Shown here: one piece after another, positions 8,334 to 15,779 of the stretch
Layout: every line of letters begins with the position of its first letter
Numbering within the stretch: the stretch's first letter is position 1
Assembly: GCA_964643005.1 (NCBI GenBank)
Contig: CAZXQI010000050.1
Span: 1-26,153 of the forward strand
DNA length: 26,153 nt
Direction: 5' to 3'
DNA from: UBA6168 sp964643005
Lineage (GTDB): Bacteria; Bacteroidota; Bacteroidia; Chitinophagales; Saprospiraceae
Notes under the pieces: generated by a model
The model's database searches: none
Seen by the model: the letters and a program-made list of their open reading frames with translations, nothing else
What the model was told of the DNA's origin: nothing
Program-made: the position numbers and the translations under genes

Positions 8334-8866
8334 CTTTCAATACGCATTCTTCTTGTTAAATCCGCAGTTTAATTAAGAAGTAATGCAGAAGAGCCTGTAC
8401 ACAGAATAAATGCAGTTCTTGCCTCGTCATAGAGGATTTTTAATGTTTTACTCCAGTTTTCATCATCATGAATCTCGTCAAAGAGTAGTGTAACAGGTTC
8501 TGATAATTCGTTGAAACGTTTATTGAGAATTTGCCTCTGGAATTCTTCTAATGCAATATGTAAATCAATGCTTAAGCTCTTTAATGTGTTTACATTAAAA
8601 AAATAAACGTCTTTATGGTAGTTATTGTAAATAAAGCTAACCGTTTGCCATAGCAAAGTAGTTTTCCCAACTCCCCGAAGTCCTGCTAAACTTATAAAGT
8701 GCGGCTTTAATCCTGATTTTAAAAAACCATTTGCATATTTTTTTAAAAGGACGTAGGCTAATCTCGCAGGGTATCTGAGTTTTGTAACGGGATGAATTAA
8801 CCTGCTCTCAATTGCAGGCTTTGTCACGGCCGTATTCTCCAGGTAATATTTTAAACTATCTTCCAT
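8334..8866 (-). pseudogene. AAA/P-loop ATPase (AAA_14-like), broken by a stop codon and an IS end
   Basis: The first about 177 residues of an ATPase remain, starting MEDSLKYYLENT. Walker A is GLRGVGKTT (about residues 63-71) and Walker B is VTLLFDEIHD (about 124-133). The sensor-like segment TGSSALLLN sits at the C-terminal end. A TAA at 8371-8369 interrupts it, yet the same frame continues with TADLTRRMRIES, as expected for the family, until the IS end at 8333. Proteins of this kind are normally about twice as long with a C-terminal DUF4143-like part, so this is a remnant. Upstream, the frame stays open for about 53 codons without ATG, GTG or TTG (ending near IPVPQTLIYASK), so the start at 8866 is uncertain. 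It is markedly AT-richer than the flanking genes, suggesting transfer. Confidence 0.85.
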
Positions 8867-9441
8867 TTTCGATGCATAGATAAGAGTCTGAGGAACTGGG
8901 ATTAAGCTTAGTTTATTTAATTCTATGTAAAAACCTGTGGGTAAGTTAAACCCATCTTGCCACAGAGGAAGTAAATCATATTGATAAAATTGCCTTTGCT
9001 TCGATATCCTCCTGCCCGTTTTTTAGCCAATAAAACCTTTGAATTAATGCCCTCTAAAGCTACCGGGAGGAAAGTCTGACTCTATGAGCAGCTTCCGCCC
9101 GGATGCTTTTATTAGATTTTTTAAAATCATTAGATTGGATTTCTCAGGGAATAATTACGCCAGGGGCTGCTGCGAAAAACTGTTTATTGTTTATTCTTTT
9201 TTAAGCCCAAAACTACTGAACTCACTTGAACCCATAAAGAACCAAATTACCTCGCCTCTTTGCCATTTAGGGTTTCTCCTATACTTTATTGTTTAGGATT
9301 GATAAAGTTCCGCATTTTGGCGGTGGTCAGAGCTTTTATTATCGTTGAACGATCGGAGGATCCAGGCTGAATTTCACTCCCCGGCAGCGCTAAATCTCCC
9401 ATCACTGCTCAGGCATACCGAGACGGCGATTCCAGTCTTCT
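8867..9441. other. AT-rich intergenic region, no gene identified
   Basis: About 575 bp between the ATPase remnant and the CopB gene. An imperfect hairpin CTGTGGGTAAG/CTTGCCACAG lies at about 8935-8966. The small open frames (for example 9084-9296) have no protein-like composition or recognised motif. The AT-rich composition continues that of the ATPase fragment, so this is probably part of the same acquired segment. Confidence 0.5.
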
Positions 9442-11469
9442 TCATTTCATCTGCTTCTTTAAAAGCTGCGCATTAAAGGCTACCACTATCGTGCTCAAGC
9501 TCATCAACACGGCGCCGACTGCTGGGCTTAGCATGATTCCCCACTTGTAAAGGACGCCAGCCGCCAAAGGAATTGCGAGGACATTATAACCGGCAGCCCA
9601 CCAGAGATTTTGCGTCATTTTTTTATAGGTGGCTTTCCCGAATAATATCAGGCTGGCTATGTCCTTAGGATCGGAGTTTACCAGGATTATGTCTGCCGTT
9701 TCTGCCGCTACGTCGGTTCCCGAACCAACCGCTATTCCCACATTGGCTTGAGCCAGCGCAGGGGCGTCGTTCACGCCATCCCCTGCCATAGCTACAAATT
9801 CGCCTTTGGCTTGTAGCTCTTTTATTTTCTCCAATTTATTATGCGGCAACAGATTGGCCAAATAGCCGTCCATTTGCAAATCCTCGCTTACTTTTTGAGC
9901 TACCTTTTCATTGTCGCCTGTGAGCAACAGGTTTTTAATACCCTGATTTTTAAGCGTTTGAATGGCGGCGATGGAGCTTTCCCTGATTTGGTCGGCAAAA
10001 GTGAATTGACCGGCGATTTCATCCTTTATCAGGATATATACTATTGTCCCAATAAAATCCTCATTGATCTCAGCAATGCGGATATTATTTTCCTTTAGGT
10101 AATTTGGGCCTACTACTTTTATCTCCTTTTCGTCGACAATCCCTTCCAATCCCATTCCAGGTAAATAATTGAATTTCACTGCTTTAGGGATTTCGACGCC
10201 CCATTCTTTAGCCTTTCTAATGATGCCTTGAGCGATGTAATGTTCAGAATGTCGCTCAATGCCGGCTGCGAGTCGAAGCAATTCTTTTTCGCTAAAATTA
10301 GTATCCAGTACTTTTATTTCCTGCAATTCGTGAGAGCCTTTGGTCAGCGTTCCCGTCTTGTCGAAAACGATGGAAGTAATCAGCCTTGCATTTTCAAAAG
10401 CCGTGCGATTGCGGATGAGTAAACCTTTTTGCGCAGCGATAGAAGTTGAGATGGCAACCACTAATGGAACCGCCAGACCTAATGCGTGCGGGCAGGAAAT
10501 GACCATCACCGTGACCATTCTTTCTAATGCTGACACAAATGGGAAGCCCAATAACAGCCAGACAACCAGGGTAATCACGCCGCCGCCTAAGGCTACAAAT
10601 GTGAGGATTTTAGCTGCCCGATCGGCAAAGTTTTGCGTCTTCGATTTTACTTTTTGAGCCTCTTCAACGAGTTTCACCACTTTGTTCAGGTAGCTGTCTT
10701 TTCCGGTGCTTGCGACCTTGACGGTCAGCGAACCATTGCCGTTTACTGCGCCGCCAATTACTTTACTGCCCTTCTCTTTCTTCACGGGTTTGCTTTCTCC
10801 CGTGAGCATACTTTCATCCATGTGGCTTTCCCCCTCCGTTACGGTTCCGTCCACCGGTACTTTTTCACCTGGTCTTACCATGATGAAATCTCCTATTTTC
10901 AAATGGCTTACCGGTATGTCGCGCACCTGTCCATTTACTAAATGATGGGCGGTAGAAGGCATCATCTTTACGAGTAATTCGAGCGAGCGGGAGGCGCCCA
11001 TTACCGACTTCATTTCAAAATAATGTCCAATCAACATGATATCTATCAGGGTGGCCATTTCCCAATAAAAATCCATTCCCTGCAAACCAAAAGTAATGGC
11101 AATGCTATACGCCCAGGCCACCGTAATTGCAACGCCGATTAGGGTCATCATACCGATGGCATTGCTTTTCACTTCGTCATACAGACCCTTTAGAAATGGA
11201 TACCCGCCGTAAATAAATATAAAAGTGGAAAGAGCCGCTAATAAGTATTTGTCGCCCCAAAAACTGATCTCAAACCCGAACCAATTCTGTATCATCGGCG
11301 ATAGCGCAAGCACCGGAATTGAGACTATTGCGCTGATGACAAACCGCTTCCAAAAATCGGCTATATGATGCCCGGCATGCTCATCGCGTCCCTCATGGCC
11401 GCCATGCTCGCGATGCTCTTGTAAACTATCACGAACTGAATGCTCGTGAGATGTATGATGATGTTCCAT
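9442..11469 (-). CDS. copB: Copper-translocating P-type ATPase, CopB type (P1B)
   Basis: A 675-residue inner-membrane pump that exports copper ions using ATP. The N-terminus is histidine-rich (MEHHHTSHEHS and HGGHEGRDEHAGHH, about residues 1-35), with no CxxC heavy-metal domain. The transmembrane metal site is CPH (ISCPHALGLA, about residue 325) rather than CPC, which is the mark of the CopB/P1B-3 group linked to Cu(II) or Ag. Catalytic motifs are intact: TGES (about 222), the phosphorylated aspartate in DKTGTLT (about 370), the HP-like region GIERHSEHYIAQ, GDNEKVAQ and GDGVNDAP (about 562). Length is normal. It lies within a segment bounded by IS ends, without a visible copper regulator or chaperone next to it. 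Annotation of family is firm; metal choice is inferred from CPH. Confidence 0.94.
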   Translation of the reverse strand: MEHHHTSHEHSVRDSLQEHREHGGHEGRDEHAGHHIADFWKRFVISAIVSIPVLALSPMIQNWFGFEISFWGDKYLLAALSTFIFIYGGYPFLKGLYDEVKSNAIGMMTLIGVAITVAWAYSIAITFGLQGMDFYWEMATLIDIMLIGHYFEMKSVMGASRSLELLVKMMPSTAHHLVNGQVRDIPVSHLKIGDFIMVRPGEKVPVDGTVTEGESHMDESMLTGESKPVKKEKGSKVIGGAVNGNGSLTVKVASTGKDSYLNKVVKLVEEAQKVKSKTQNFADRAAKILTFVALGGGVITLVVWLLLGFPFVSALERMVTVMVISCPHALGLAVPLVVAISTSIAAQKGLLIRNRTAFENARLITSIVFDKTGTLTKGSHELQEIKVLDTNFSEKELLRLAAGIERHSEHYIAQGIIRKAKEWGVEIPKAVKFNYLPGMGLEGIVDEKEIKVVGPNYLKENNIRIAEINEDFIGTIVYILIKDEIAGQFTFADQIRESSIAAIQTLKNQGIKNLLLTGDNEKVAQKVSEDLQMDGYLANLLPHNKLEKIKELQAKGEFVAMAGDGVNDAPALAQANVGIAVGSGTDVAAETADIILVNSDPKDIASLILFGKATYKKMTQNLWWAAGYNVLAIPLAAGVLYKWGIMLSPAVGAVLMSLSTIVVAFNAQLLKKQMK

Positions 11470-11920
11470 TCTCTCGCTCTTTTATTCTGTTGCGTTTTTG
11501 CTTAGATATAACAACCAGAAATAGATAAGTTGTTGCCTGGTCGGAACTTTCGCCAAAGACCTCCCCGGTCGCTTATACAAAGGCTTCGAGCCTTTCCCTT
11601 TCGGAGCTGCCTTTGCCAATGTGTTTGTTGGCGACTGCCGCCTGCTATTGCATTATTTTAAATTCGCTATTGTGCAGATTCGCACCCTGAGGTTCAGTTG
11701 AATGGCTGCGGTACTGTTCGACAGTACCCAATTTTACTGTGCGAATTATGGTGTTTTTTGAAATCGTTTTATTCGGACTGCCGTAGTGCGCCGAGCGTCG
11801 GAAGAGAAAACTAACCTGAATATCAATTAATTAGAACACTAAATTTTACACCCTGCATTAATAGAAAAGCCTTTAAGCCGCCAGTAGCCGCTGAGAAGTT
11901 GTGTGCTTCCCGCCTTTCAC
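11470..11920. other. Intergenic region with two small TCG-loop hairpins
   Basis: About 450 bp with no convincing gene. Two perfect short hairpins share a TCG loop: AAAGGCT-TCG-AGCCTTT at 11579-11595 and GGTACTGT-TCG-ACAGTACC at 11710-11728. The second, upstream of copB, could be an operator-like palindrome, but it does not match the known copper-repressor boxes I can recall. No T-run follows either hairpin. Confidence 0.45.
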
Positions 11921-12736
11921 TCAGTTTTGTTGAATGTCCAAATGATTGACTTTTTTCTTGGTCGCCCTGAAAATGGTCGAGTGTTTTTCTTTGGGTTCAT
12001 CGGAGAACTTCCATTTCAAATTTTTCAGATTTTCTGCCTCTAATATGCCGGCCAATTCCTTTGTGAATGGCGAAATGTCTTCTGTATTGGAACTTGCAAA
12101 CCAGACCCGTTTTTCTGTTGACGGGAATTTTTCCAAATGCTCCCTGGCAGTTCTCACTAAGTAATGATTATTCCACCACAAAGACGGATCGAATGCAATG
12201 TAATGGTCAAACATTTCCGGAGCCAGGAAAAATGTTTCCATCACAAAAAGCCCCGACAGGGATTCGCCAATAATGCTTTTTTCGTTTGTTGTTTTGTACC
12301 GCTTGTCAATTTCAGGGAAGAGTTCCTCTGCGATAAAAGCCCTGAATTTTTCCGAACCGCCCACAACGGGCGCAACTTCCCTATCCGCAGCAACTTCCGT
12401 AGTTCCCGTCAAATCTCTTCTCCGCTCTGTGTTTTCAATGCCTACCAGCAGCAAAGGCTTTATCTTATTGTCCCTCATTAGTTGAGCCAGTGTATTGGCG
12501 ATATGGGGGAAGTCTTCTTTAACTCCGCCGTCTGCCATGTACATGACGGGCAGCGGGGTTGAACTCGTTTTATAGTCTGCCGGTATCCAGACGTTAATAG
12601 TCCTTTCTTCGTCCAACTGTTTGGATTGAACCGTAAAAACCTCGTGTTCCGGAATGGGGTCGGATGGCGACAATGCGCGCGAACAGCCGGCGAGCGTTGC
12701 AAGAACAGAAACTAGGCCGTAAAAAAAAGGTCTCAC
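11921..12736 (-). CDS. Fes/IroE-like alpha/beta-hydrolase, lipoprotein esterase
   Basis: A 271-residue alpha/beta-hydrolase of the esterase D / enterochelin esterase-like family (PF00756 type). The N-terminus is a lipoprotein signal with lipobox LAGC (Cys18), so it is probably tethered to a membrane facing the periplasm or outside. Visible catalytic elements are the nucleophile elbow GESLSG (Ser159), a likely acid in FASSNTED near 215-220, and His252 in EKHSTIF. MYMADGGVKEDF near 65-76 is the usual 'YLLDG' element. The last residues KVNHLDIQQN do not fit the family. Reading the A6 run with one base less gives KKSIIWTFNKTE and a stop a few bases later, closer to the family's typical W-T-F ending. 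So a small frameshift is possible, but the active site is unaffected. The substrate is unknown. Confidence 0.87.
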   Translation of the reverse strand: MRPFFYGLVSVLATLAGCSRALSPSDPIPEHEVFTVQSKQLDEERTINVWIPADYKTSSTPLPVMYMADGGVKEDFPHIANTLAQLMRDNKIKPLLLVGIENTERRRDLTGTTEVAADREVAPVVGGSEKFRAFIAEELFPEIDKRYKTTNEKSIIGESLSGLFVMETFFLAPEMFDHYIAFDPSLWWNNHYLVRTAREHLEKFPSTEKRVWFASSNTEDISPFTKELAGILEAENLKNLKWKFSDEPKEKHSTIFRATKKKVNHLDIQQN

Positions 12737-12999
12737 TTACTGTGTTATGTTTTAAACTGATTTACAATGAATTGTATATTGGAGATGGGTATGGTTTAGT
12801 CGAAAATGGCAGATCAAAATCGGATTTCAAAATTAGAAAAAACTTTAACCTAAGATATATCCTGCCGCTTTTTGTTTGAACGGGGAAGGCTTTGCGAGGC
12901 TGTTTGCTGTGGGTTGCCATTCTTCCTTATAATTTACTCTTTTTAAATTTTGATAAATAAAATGAAAAAACTCCCCTTGGCCTGTTGTATCAAAAAGCC
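12737..12999. other. Intergenic region next to the IS relic
   Basis: No gene recognised. A 39-codon frame starting at ATG 12962 (MKKLPLACC) with AT-rich sequence upstream resembles a gene start, but it ends at 13081 inside the IS end and has no homology I recognise. It is not called as a gene. Confidence 0.4.
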
Positions 13000-13054
13000 C
13001 GGCAGTAGCAGTTTTTTTCTCTTATGTCCTGCCGTCAAAACTTGGGGGCGACCC
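13000..13054 (-). mobile_element. Second, diverged IS3-type end nested beside the orfA relic
   Basis: Read on the minus strand from 13054: TGGGTCGCCCCCAAGTTTTG, then GGCAGGACATAAGAGAAAAA. This parallels the end at 13457 in spacing and in CCCC-AAR-TTT, AGG-CATAAG and GAAAAAA blocks, in the same orientation rather than inverted. It therefore looks like the same kind of end from a second element, not the partner end of the first. Confidence 0.5.
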
Positions 13055-13095
13055 AGTCTTTCGACCAGGGCTTACAACTGAACTTAGTCAGCAGT

Positions 13096-13382
13096 TTAAA
13101 AGCTCAGATTTTTTTTGAGAAATTCCAACTCGGCTTTCAATTGTTCTATTTCATGGTTCAGAGCCGCCGTAATGCGCCAATGTCAGACGCATCCGCAGTG
13201 CCTGATTTGTCAAAAAGTTCGTGTAGTCTTTCATGTGCAACCTTTTTCCAGTCGCAAATCTGGTTTTGATGGAGGCTGTACTGACCGGCTAACTGAGCCA
13301 GCGTTTTTTGTTCTTTAAGAGCATCGAGTGCAACTTTTGCCTTAAAGGCGCCGCTGTGGTTTCGACGTGATCTGCGGTTCAT
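13096..13382 (-). pseudogene. IS3-family transposase OrfA, frameshifted relic
   Basis: The helix-turn-helix DNA-binding half of an IS3 transposase. From the probable ATG at 13382 it reads MNRRSRRNHSGAFKAKVAL, then LAQLAGQYSLHQNQICDWKK, the classic HTH_Tnp_1 pattern. The frame stops at 13160-13158 (GALRRL*). Shifting by one base restores the expected leucine-zipper tail ALNHEIEQLKAELEFLKK down to a TAA at 13098-13096. An A8 run near its end sits where IS3 elements use programmed -1 frameshifting into orfB, but orfB is missing. An alternative TTG start at 13412 adds ten residues. Inactive. Confidence 0.85.
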
Positions 13383-13457
13383 GATCAACAGTTTTGATGT
13401 GTGAAATTGCAACTTTTTTCACTTATGCCTACTGTTTAAATTTTGGGGAGTAGTTCA
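13096..13457 (-). mobile_element. IS3-family insertion sequence remnant (left end plus orfA)
   Basis: The outer end TGAACTACTCCCCAAAATTT at 13457 has the TGA...CCCC form common in IS3-family terminal repeats. It is followed on the minus strand by a leader and a degraded orfA. No orfB (DDE transposase) and no inverted right end were found. The outer end directly abuts the truncated GxxExxY fragment beginning at 13458. Confidence 0.85.
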
Positions 13458-13635
13458 AGTTGAGATAAAGGCCGTCAAAACTCTGGAAGACGTGCATTTG
13501 GCGCAAGGAAAAAACTACGTTGTCGCCTACGATTTCCAGATTGGCCTGCTTATAAACTTTGGTTCAACGAGTTTGCAATTTTAAAAGTTATTCAACAAAA
13601 AATACCAGAACCCCAATCCTGAAAAACGTGTATAA
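13458..13635 (+). pseudogene. GxxExxY-family (PD-(D/E)XK-like) protein, C-terminal fragment
   Basis: The plus-strand frame from 13459 begins VEIKAVKTLEDVHLAQGKNY and continues to LLINFGSTSLQF, then a TAA at 13582. VEIKA followed by an 'H-x-AQ-x-x-NY' helix and a terminal LLINFG is the C-terminal half of GxxExxY proteins, whose E-x-K belongs to a PD-(D/E)XK nuclease-like core. The N-terminal half with GxxExxY is absent, replaced by the IS end at 13457. The frame continues beyond TAA as KLFNKKYQNPNPE, the expected tail, so the TAA looks like a nonsense change (probably from AAA). The function of the family is not established. There is no start codon, so it is not expressed as such. Confidence 0.75.
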
Positions 13636-13662
13636 AAATCCTGCAAATCCTGATTCAAACAG
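13620..13662 (+). repeat. AATCCTG direct-repeat tail
   Basis: AATCCTG occurs at about 13616, 13637 and 13646, followed by ATTCAAACAGTTGCAG. Strings of AATCCTG of this kind often follow GxxExxY genes in Bacteroidota as far as I recall (not checked here). The block separates the GxxExxY remnant from the methyltransferase stub. Confidence 0.5.
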
Positions 13663-13836
13663 TTGCAGGTGCAACAATGATTTGCCCTCCACGTTGCCTA
13701 ATGCGTCGGCCTCAATTTCGGTCAGAGAACTTTTTCCTTTCAGAAAAGCGAAATGGTCGTAAAATGCCGATTGGAGGTAAACAGGCGCCTTTTCGTTCCA
13801 TAAGATTTTATTTTGGTCGAAATAAGATTGCCACAT
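13663..13836 (-). pseudogene. Class I SAM-dependent methyltransferase, N-terminal stub
   Basis: Starting at ATG 13836, 58 residues match the N-terminus of a class I methyltransferase: MWQSYFDQNKILWNEKAPVY, then FYDHFAFLKGKSSLTEIEADALG and GKSLLHLQ. The last segment is the start of motif I, which normally continues as HLQCHFG-D to bind S-adenosylmethionine. Here the frame passes instead into LFESGFAGFLYTFF, which is the reverse translation of the AATCCTG repeat block, and stops near 13588. All catalytic sequence is lost. A full relative would be about 240-270 residues (family knowledge). A junction with the GxxExxY tail block removed the rest. Confidence 0.75.
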
Positions 13837-13931
13837 GGCGAGTTATTAAAATGTTTGTGGTTGCATTAAATTTACGAATATTGGCGACCTTTTCAGAAAT
13901 GGTAATAATAACTTTTAAATAATTTTTTCAA

Positions 13932-14249
13932 ATGGCAGACAGTAAAATCCAACCCGGACAATTAAACATTGAACTTCCCGAGAACGTAGCCGAGGGACAA
14001 TACTCTAACTTAGCGATCATCTCCCACAGCCAGTCGGAGTTTATCGTTGATTTCATCCTGATGGCGCCCAACATGCCCAAGGCTAAAGTGAAGTCAAGGA
14101 TCATCCTCACACCGCAGCACGCCAAACGCCTGATGAACGCCCTATCCGACAACATTAAAAAGTACGAAGCCCAAAATGGGGCGATTAACGAACCGGAAAT
14201 GCCGCCTTTCCCCTCCATGAATTTTAATACGCCCACGGCTCAGGCCTGA
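13932..14249 (+). CDS. DUF3467 family protein
   Basis: A small 105-residue cytoplasmic protein without signal peptide or membrane helix. It begins MADSKIQPGQLNIELPENVAEGQYSNL, followed by HSQSEFIVDF and the conserved PKAKVKSRIILTPQHAKRLM, and ends in a Pro-rich tail (PEMPPFPSMNFNTP). This is the typical DUF3467 pattern. The function is not known; in several Bacteroidota I recall it next to rpoC, whereas here it borders a zone of IS scars, so its surroundings may have been rearranged. ATG at 13932 follows an AT-rich leader. A strong hairpin at 14273-14306 separates it from the efflux genes. Confidence 0.88.
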   Translation: MADSKIQPGQLNIELPENVAEGQYSNLAIISHSQSEFIVDFILMAPNMPKAKVKSRIILTPQHAKRLMNALSDNIKKYEAQNGAINEPEMPPFPSMNFNTPTAQA

Positions 14250-14272
14250 TGGACACACAGTAGAGACGCACA

Positions 14273-14306
14273 GCTATAGAGCCGCACGACCGTGCGGCTC
14301 TATAGC
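14273..14306 (+). terminator. Perfect 16 bp inverted repeat (terminator or REP-like element)
   Basis: GCTATAGAGCCGCACG at 14273-14288 and its exact complement at 14291-14306 flank a 2 nt loop (AC). It is preceded by TAGAGACGCACA. It lies 24 bp after the DUF3467 stop codon and 19 bp before the ATG of the fusion-protein gene. No T-run follows, so it may be a repetitive palindromic element rather than a simple terminator, or an attenuator for the operon. Confidence 0.7.
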
Positions 14307-14324
14307 CCACCAACAGTTATAATT

Positions 14325-15713
14325 ATGAAACTAACCATATCCATCTTCCTGACCTCCCTGATGCTGCTGGCAGGGATAGTTTTCCAGTCCTGCCTGTCGG
14401 ATAAGGGGAAGGAGCAGCACAAGAACCTTTCCACCACAGTCAAAAAGGGAGAGTTCAAAATTTATGTCTCTGCCACAGGGGAATTGGAGGCGAAGAACTC
14501 AGAGGAGATCAGAGGACCTTCCGGCATGCGCACTGCGCAGATTTATCAGGCGACTATCACGGATATGATTCCCGAAGGCGTCATGGTCAAACCCGGTGAT
14601 TATGTGGCTACCCTCGATCGCACTGAGTTGGAGACGAAGTTGAAAGAGGCTCAGACGGAGATTGACAAAATCGAAACGCAGTTAGAGCAGGCGCGGATAG
14701 ATACCGCAATTGAATTGCGCGGTCTGAGAGACGATTTGGTCAATTTCCGGTTTTCCATGGAAGAAAAGCGCCTGCAGGTAGAGCAAAGTCGCTATGAGCC
14801 TCAGATGGTCATTCAGCAGGCGGAGATTGACCTGCAAAAAGCCAAGCGGGATTTGACCCAGTTGGAGAAAAAATACGAATTGTCGCAGACCAAATCCAAA
14901 GCCAAAATCCGCGAAATCCTGACCTCGCTGAAGCAGCAGGACAGCAAGCGCCAGCGGCTGGTGGATCTAAGTTCCAGCTTTACGGTGCTTGCGCCCAAAG
15001 AGGGCATGCTCATCTATGCCCGCGGCTGGAGCGGCAAAATCGGCCCCGGCTCCCAGATTAGCTCCTGGGATCCCATCGTGGCGGAGTTACCCGACCTGAG
15101 CATCATGATCAGCAAAACCTACGTCAACGAGGTGGACATCAGCAAGGTGCAAAAGGGTCAGGACGTAAAAGTCAAAGTGGATGCTTTCCCCGACAGGCAG
15201 TACGACGGCACGGTCATCCAGGTGGCCAATGTCGGAGAACAGTTGAGGGGCTACGACTCCAAGGTCTTCGAAATCACGGTGCAAATCAACGAGGTGGACT
15301 CCATCCTGCGCCCCGCCATGACTACGAGCAATGAAATCCTCACCTACACTTTCCAAAATGTCCTGCACATTCCATTGGAGGCGCTGCAAAATGATACGGT
15401 GGCCTATGTATTCAAAAAAACCGACGGGAAGGTTATGAAGCAGGAAGTGCTCTCTGGCGAGACTAACGACAACGAAGTCATCATTGAGCACGGAATAGAG
15501 GAGGGAGAAGAGGTGTTGCTGACCGTCCCTTCCAACGCCGACAAATTGTCCTTTGCGCCATTGGATCCACAGCTTAAAGCGGAGCTCAAAAAGAAAATAG
15601 AGGAAGCCAAAAAGCAACGGATTCAGGAGGCTTTGGAAAAAATGAAACAGGTCAAAGAAGAATACCAGCCTAAGAGCAAGGGCAACGACGGTACATTTAT
15701 AATTATCGGGTGA
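14325..15713 (+). CDS. HlyD/MacA-type membrane fusion lipoprotein (periplasmic adaptor)
   Basis: A 462-residue periplasmic adaptor linking an inner-membrane transporter to an outer-membrane factor. I prefer the ATG at 14325 (MKLTISIFL) to the upstream 14292, because it starts a clean signal peptide ending FQSC (Cys23, probable lipidation site) and avoids the hairpin at 14273-14306. The order is a beta-barrel strand region near 35-60 (GEFKIYVSATGELEAKN), first lipoyl half near 75-95 (EGVMVKPGDYVATLDRTEL), a long coiled coil about 95-220 rich in E, K and Q, second lipoyl half (FTVLAPKEGMLIYARGWSGK), barrel and membrane-proximal domains, and a lysine-rich C-terminal helix. It is followed 66 bp later by the permease, in the same orientation. 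Confidence 0.92.
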   Translation: MKLTISIFLTSLMLLAGIVFQSCLSDKGKEQHKNLSTTVKKGEFKIYVSATGELEAKNSEEIRGPSGMRTAQIYQATITDMIPEGVMVKPGDYVATLDRTELETKLKEAQTEIDKIETQLEQARIDTAIELRGLRDDLVNFRFSMEEKRLQVEQSRYEPQMVIQQAEIDLQKAKRDLTQLEKKYELSQTKSKAKIREILTSLKQQDSKRQRLVDLSSSFTVLAPKEGMLIYARGWSGKIGPGSQISSWDPIVAELPDLSIMISKTYVNEVDISKVQKGQDVKVKVDAFPDRQYDGTVIQVANVGEQLRGYDSKVFEITVQINEVDSILRPAMTTSNEILTYTFQNVLHIPLEALQNDTVAYVFKKTDGKVMKQEVLSGETNDNEVIIEHGIEEGEEVLLTVPSNADKLSFAPLDPQLKAELKKKIEEAKKQRIQEALEKMKQVKEEYQPKSKGNDGTFIIIG

Positions 15714-15779
15714 CAAACTGCCCGAACCCCTTTCCGAACCTCCATCCGGATTTTTCTAAATTCCAAAACAGAAAGAATC

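Noticed and set aside
9084..9296. 70-codon plus-strand frame between the ATPase remnant and copB
   Set aside because: No family resemblance, AT-rich noncoding composition, no ribosome-binding signal or promoter.
11710..11728. GGTACTGT-TCG-ACAGTACC as a LexA- or CopY-type operator
   Set aside because: The CTGT/ACAG arms are only 3 nt apart, unlike the LexA box, and it lacks TACAnnTGTA. Kept only as an unassigned hairpin.
12962..13081. 39-codon frame starting MKKLPLACC
   Set aside because: Starts like a signal peptide but runs straight into the IS end and stops; no homology recognised and too short to support.
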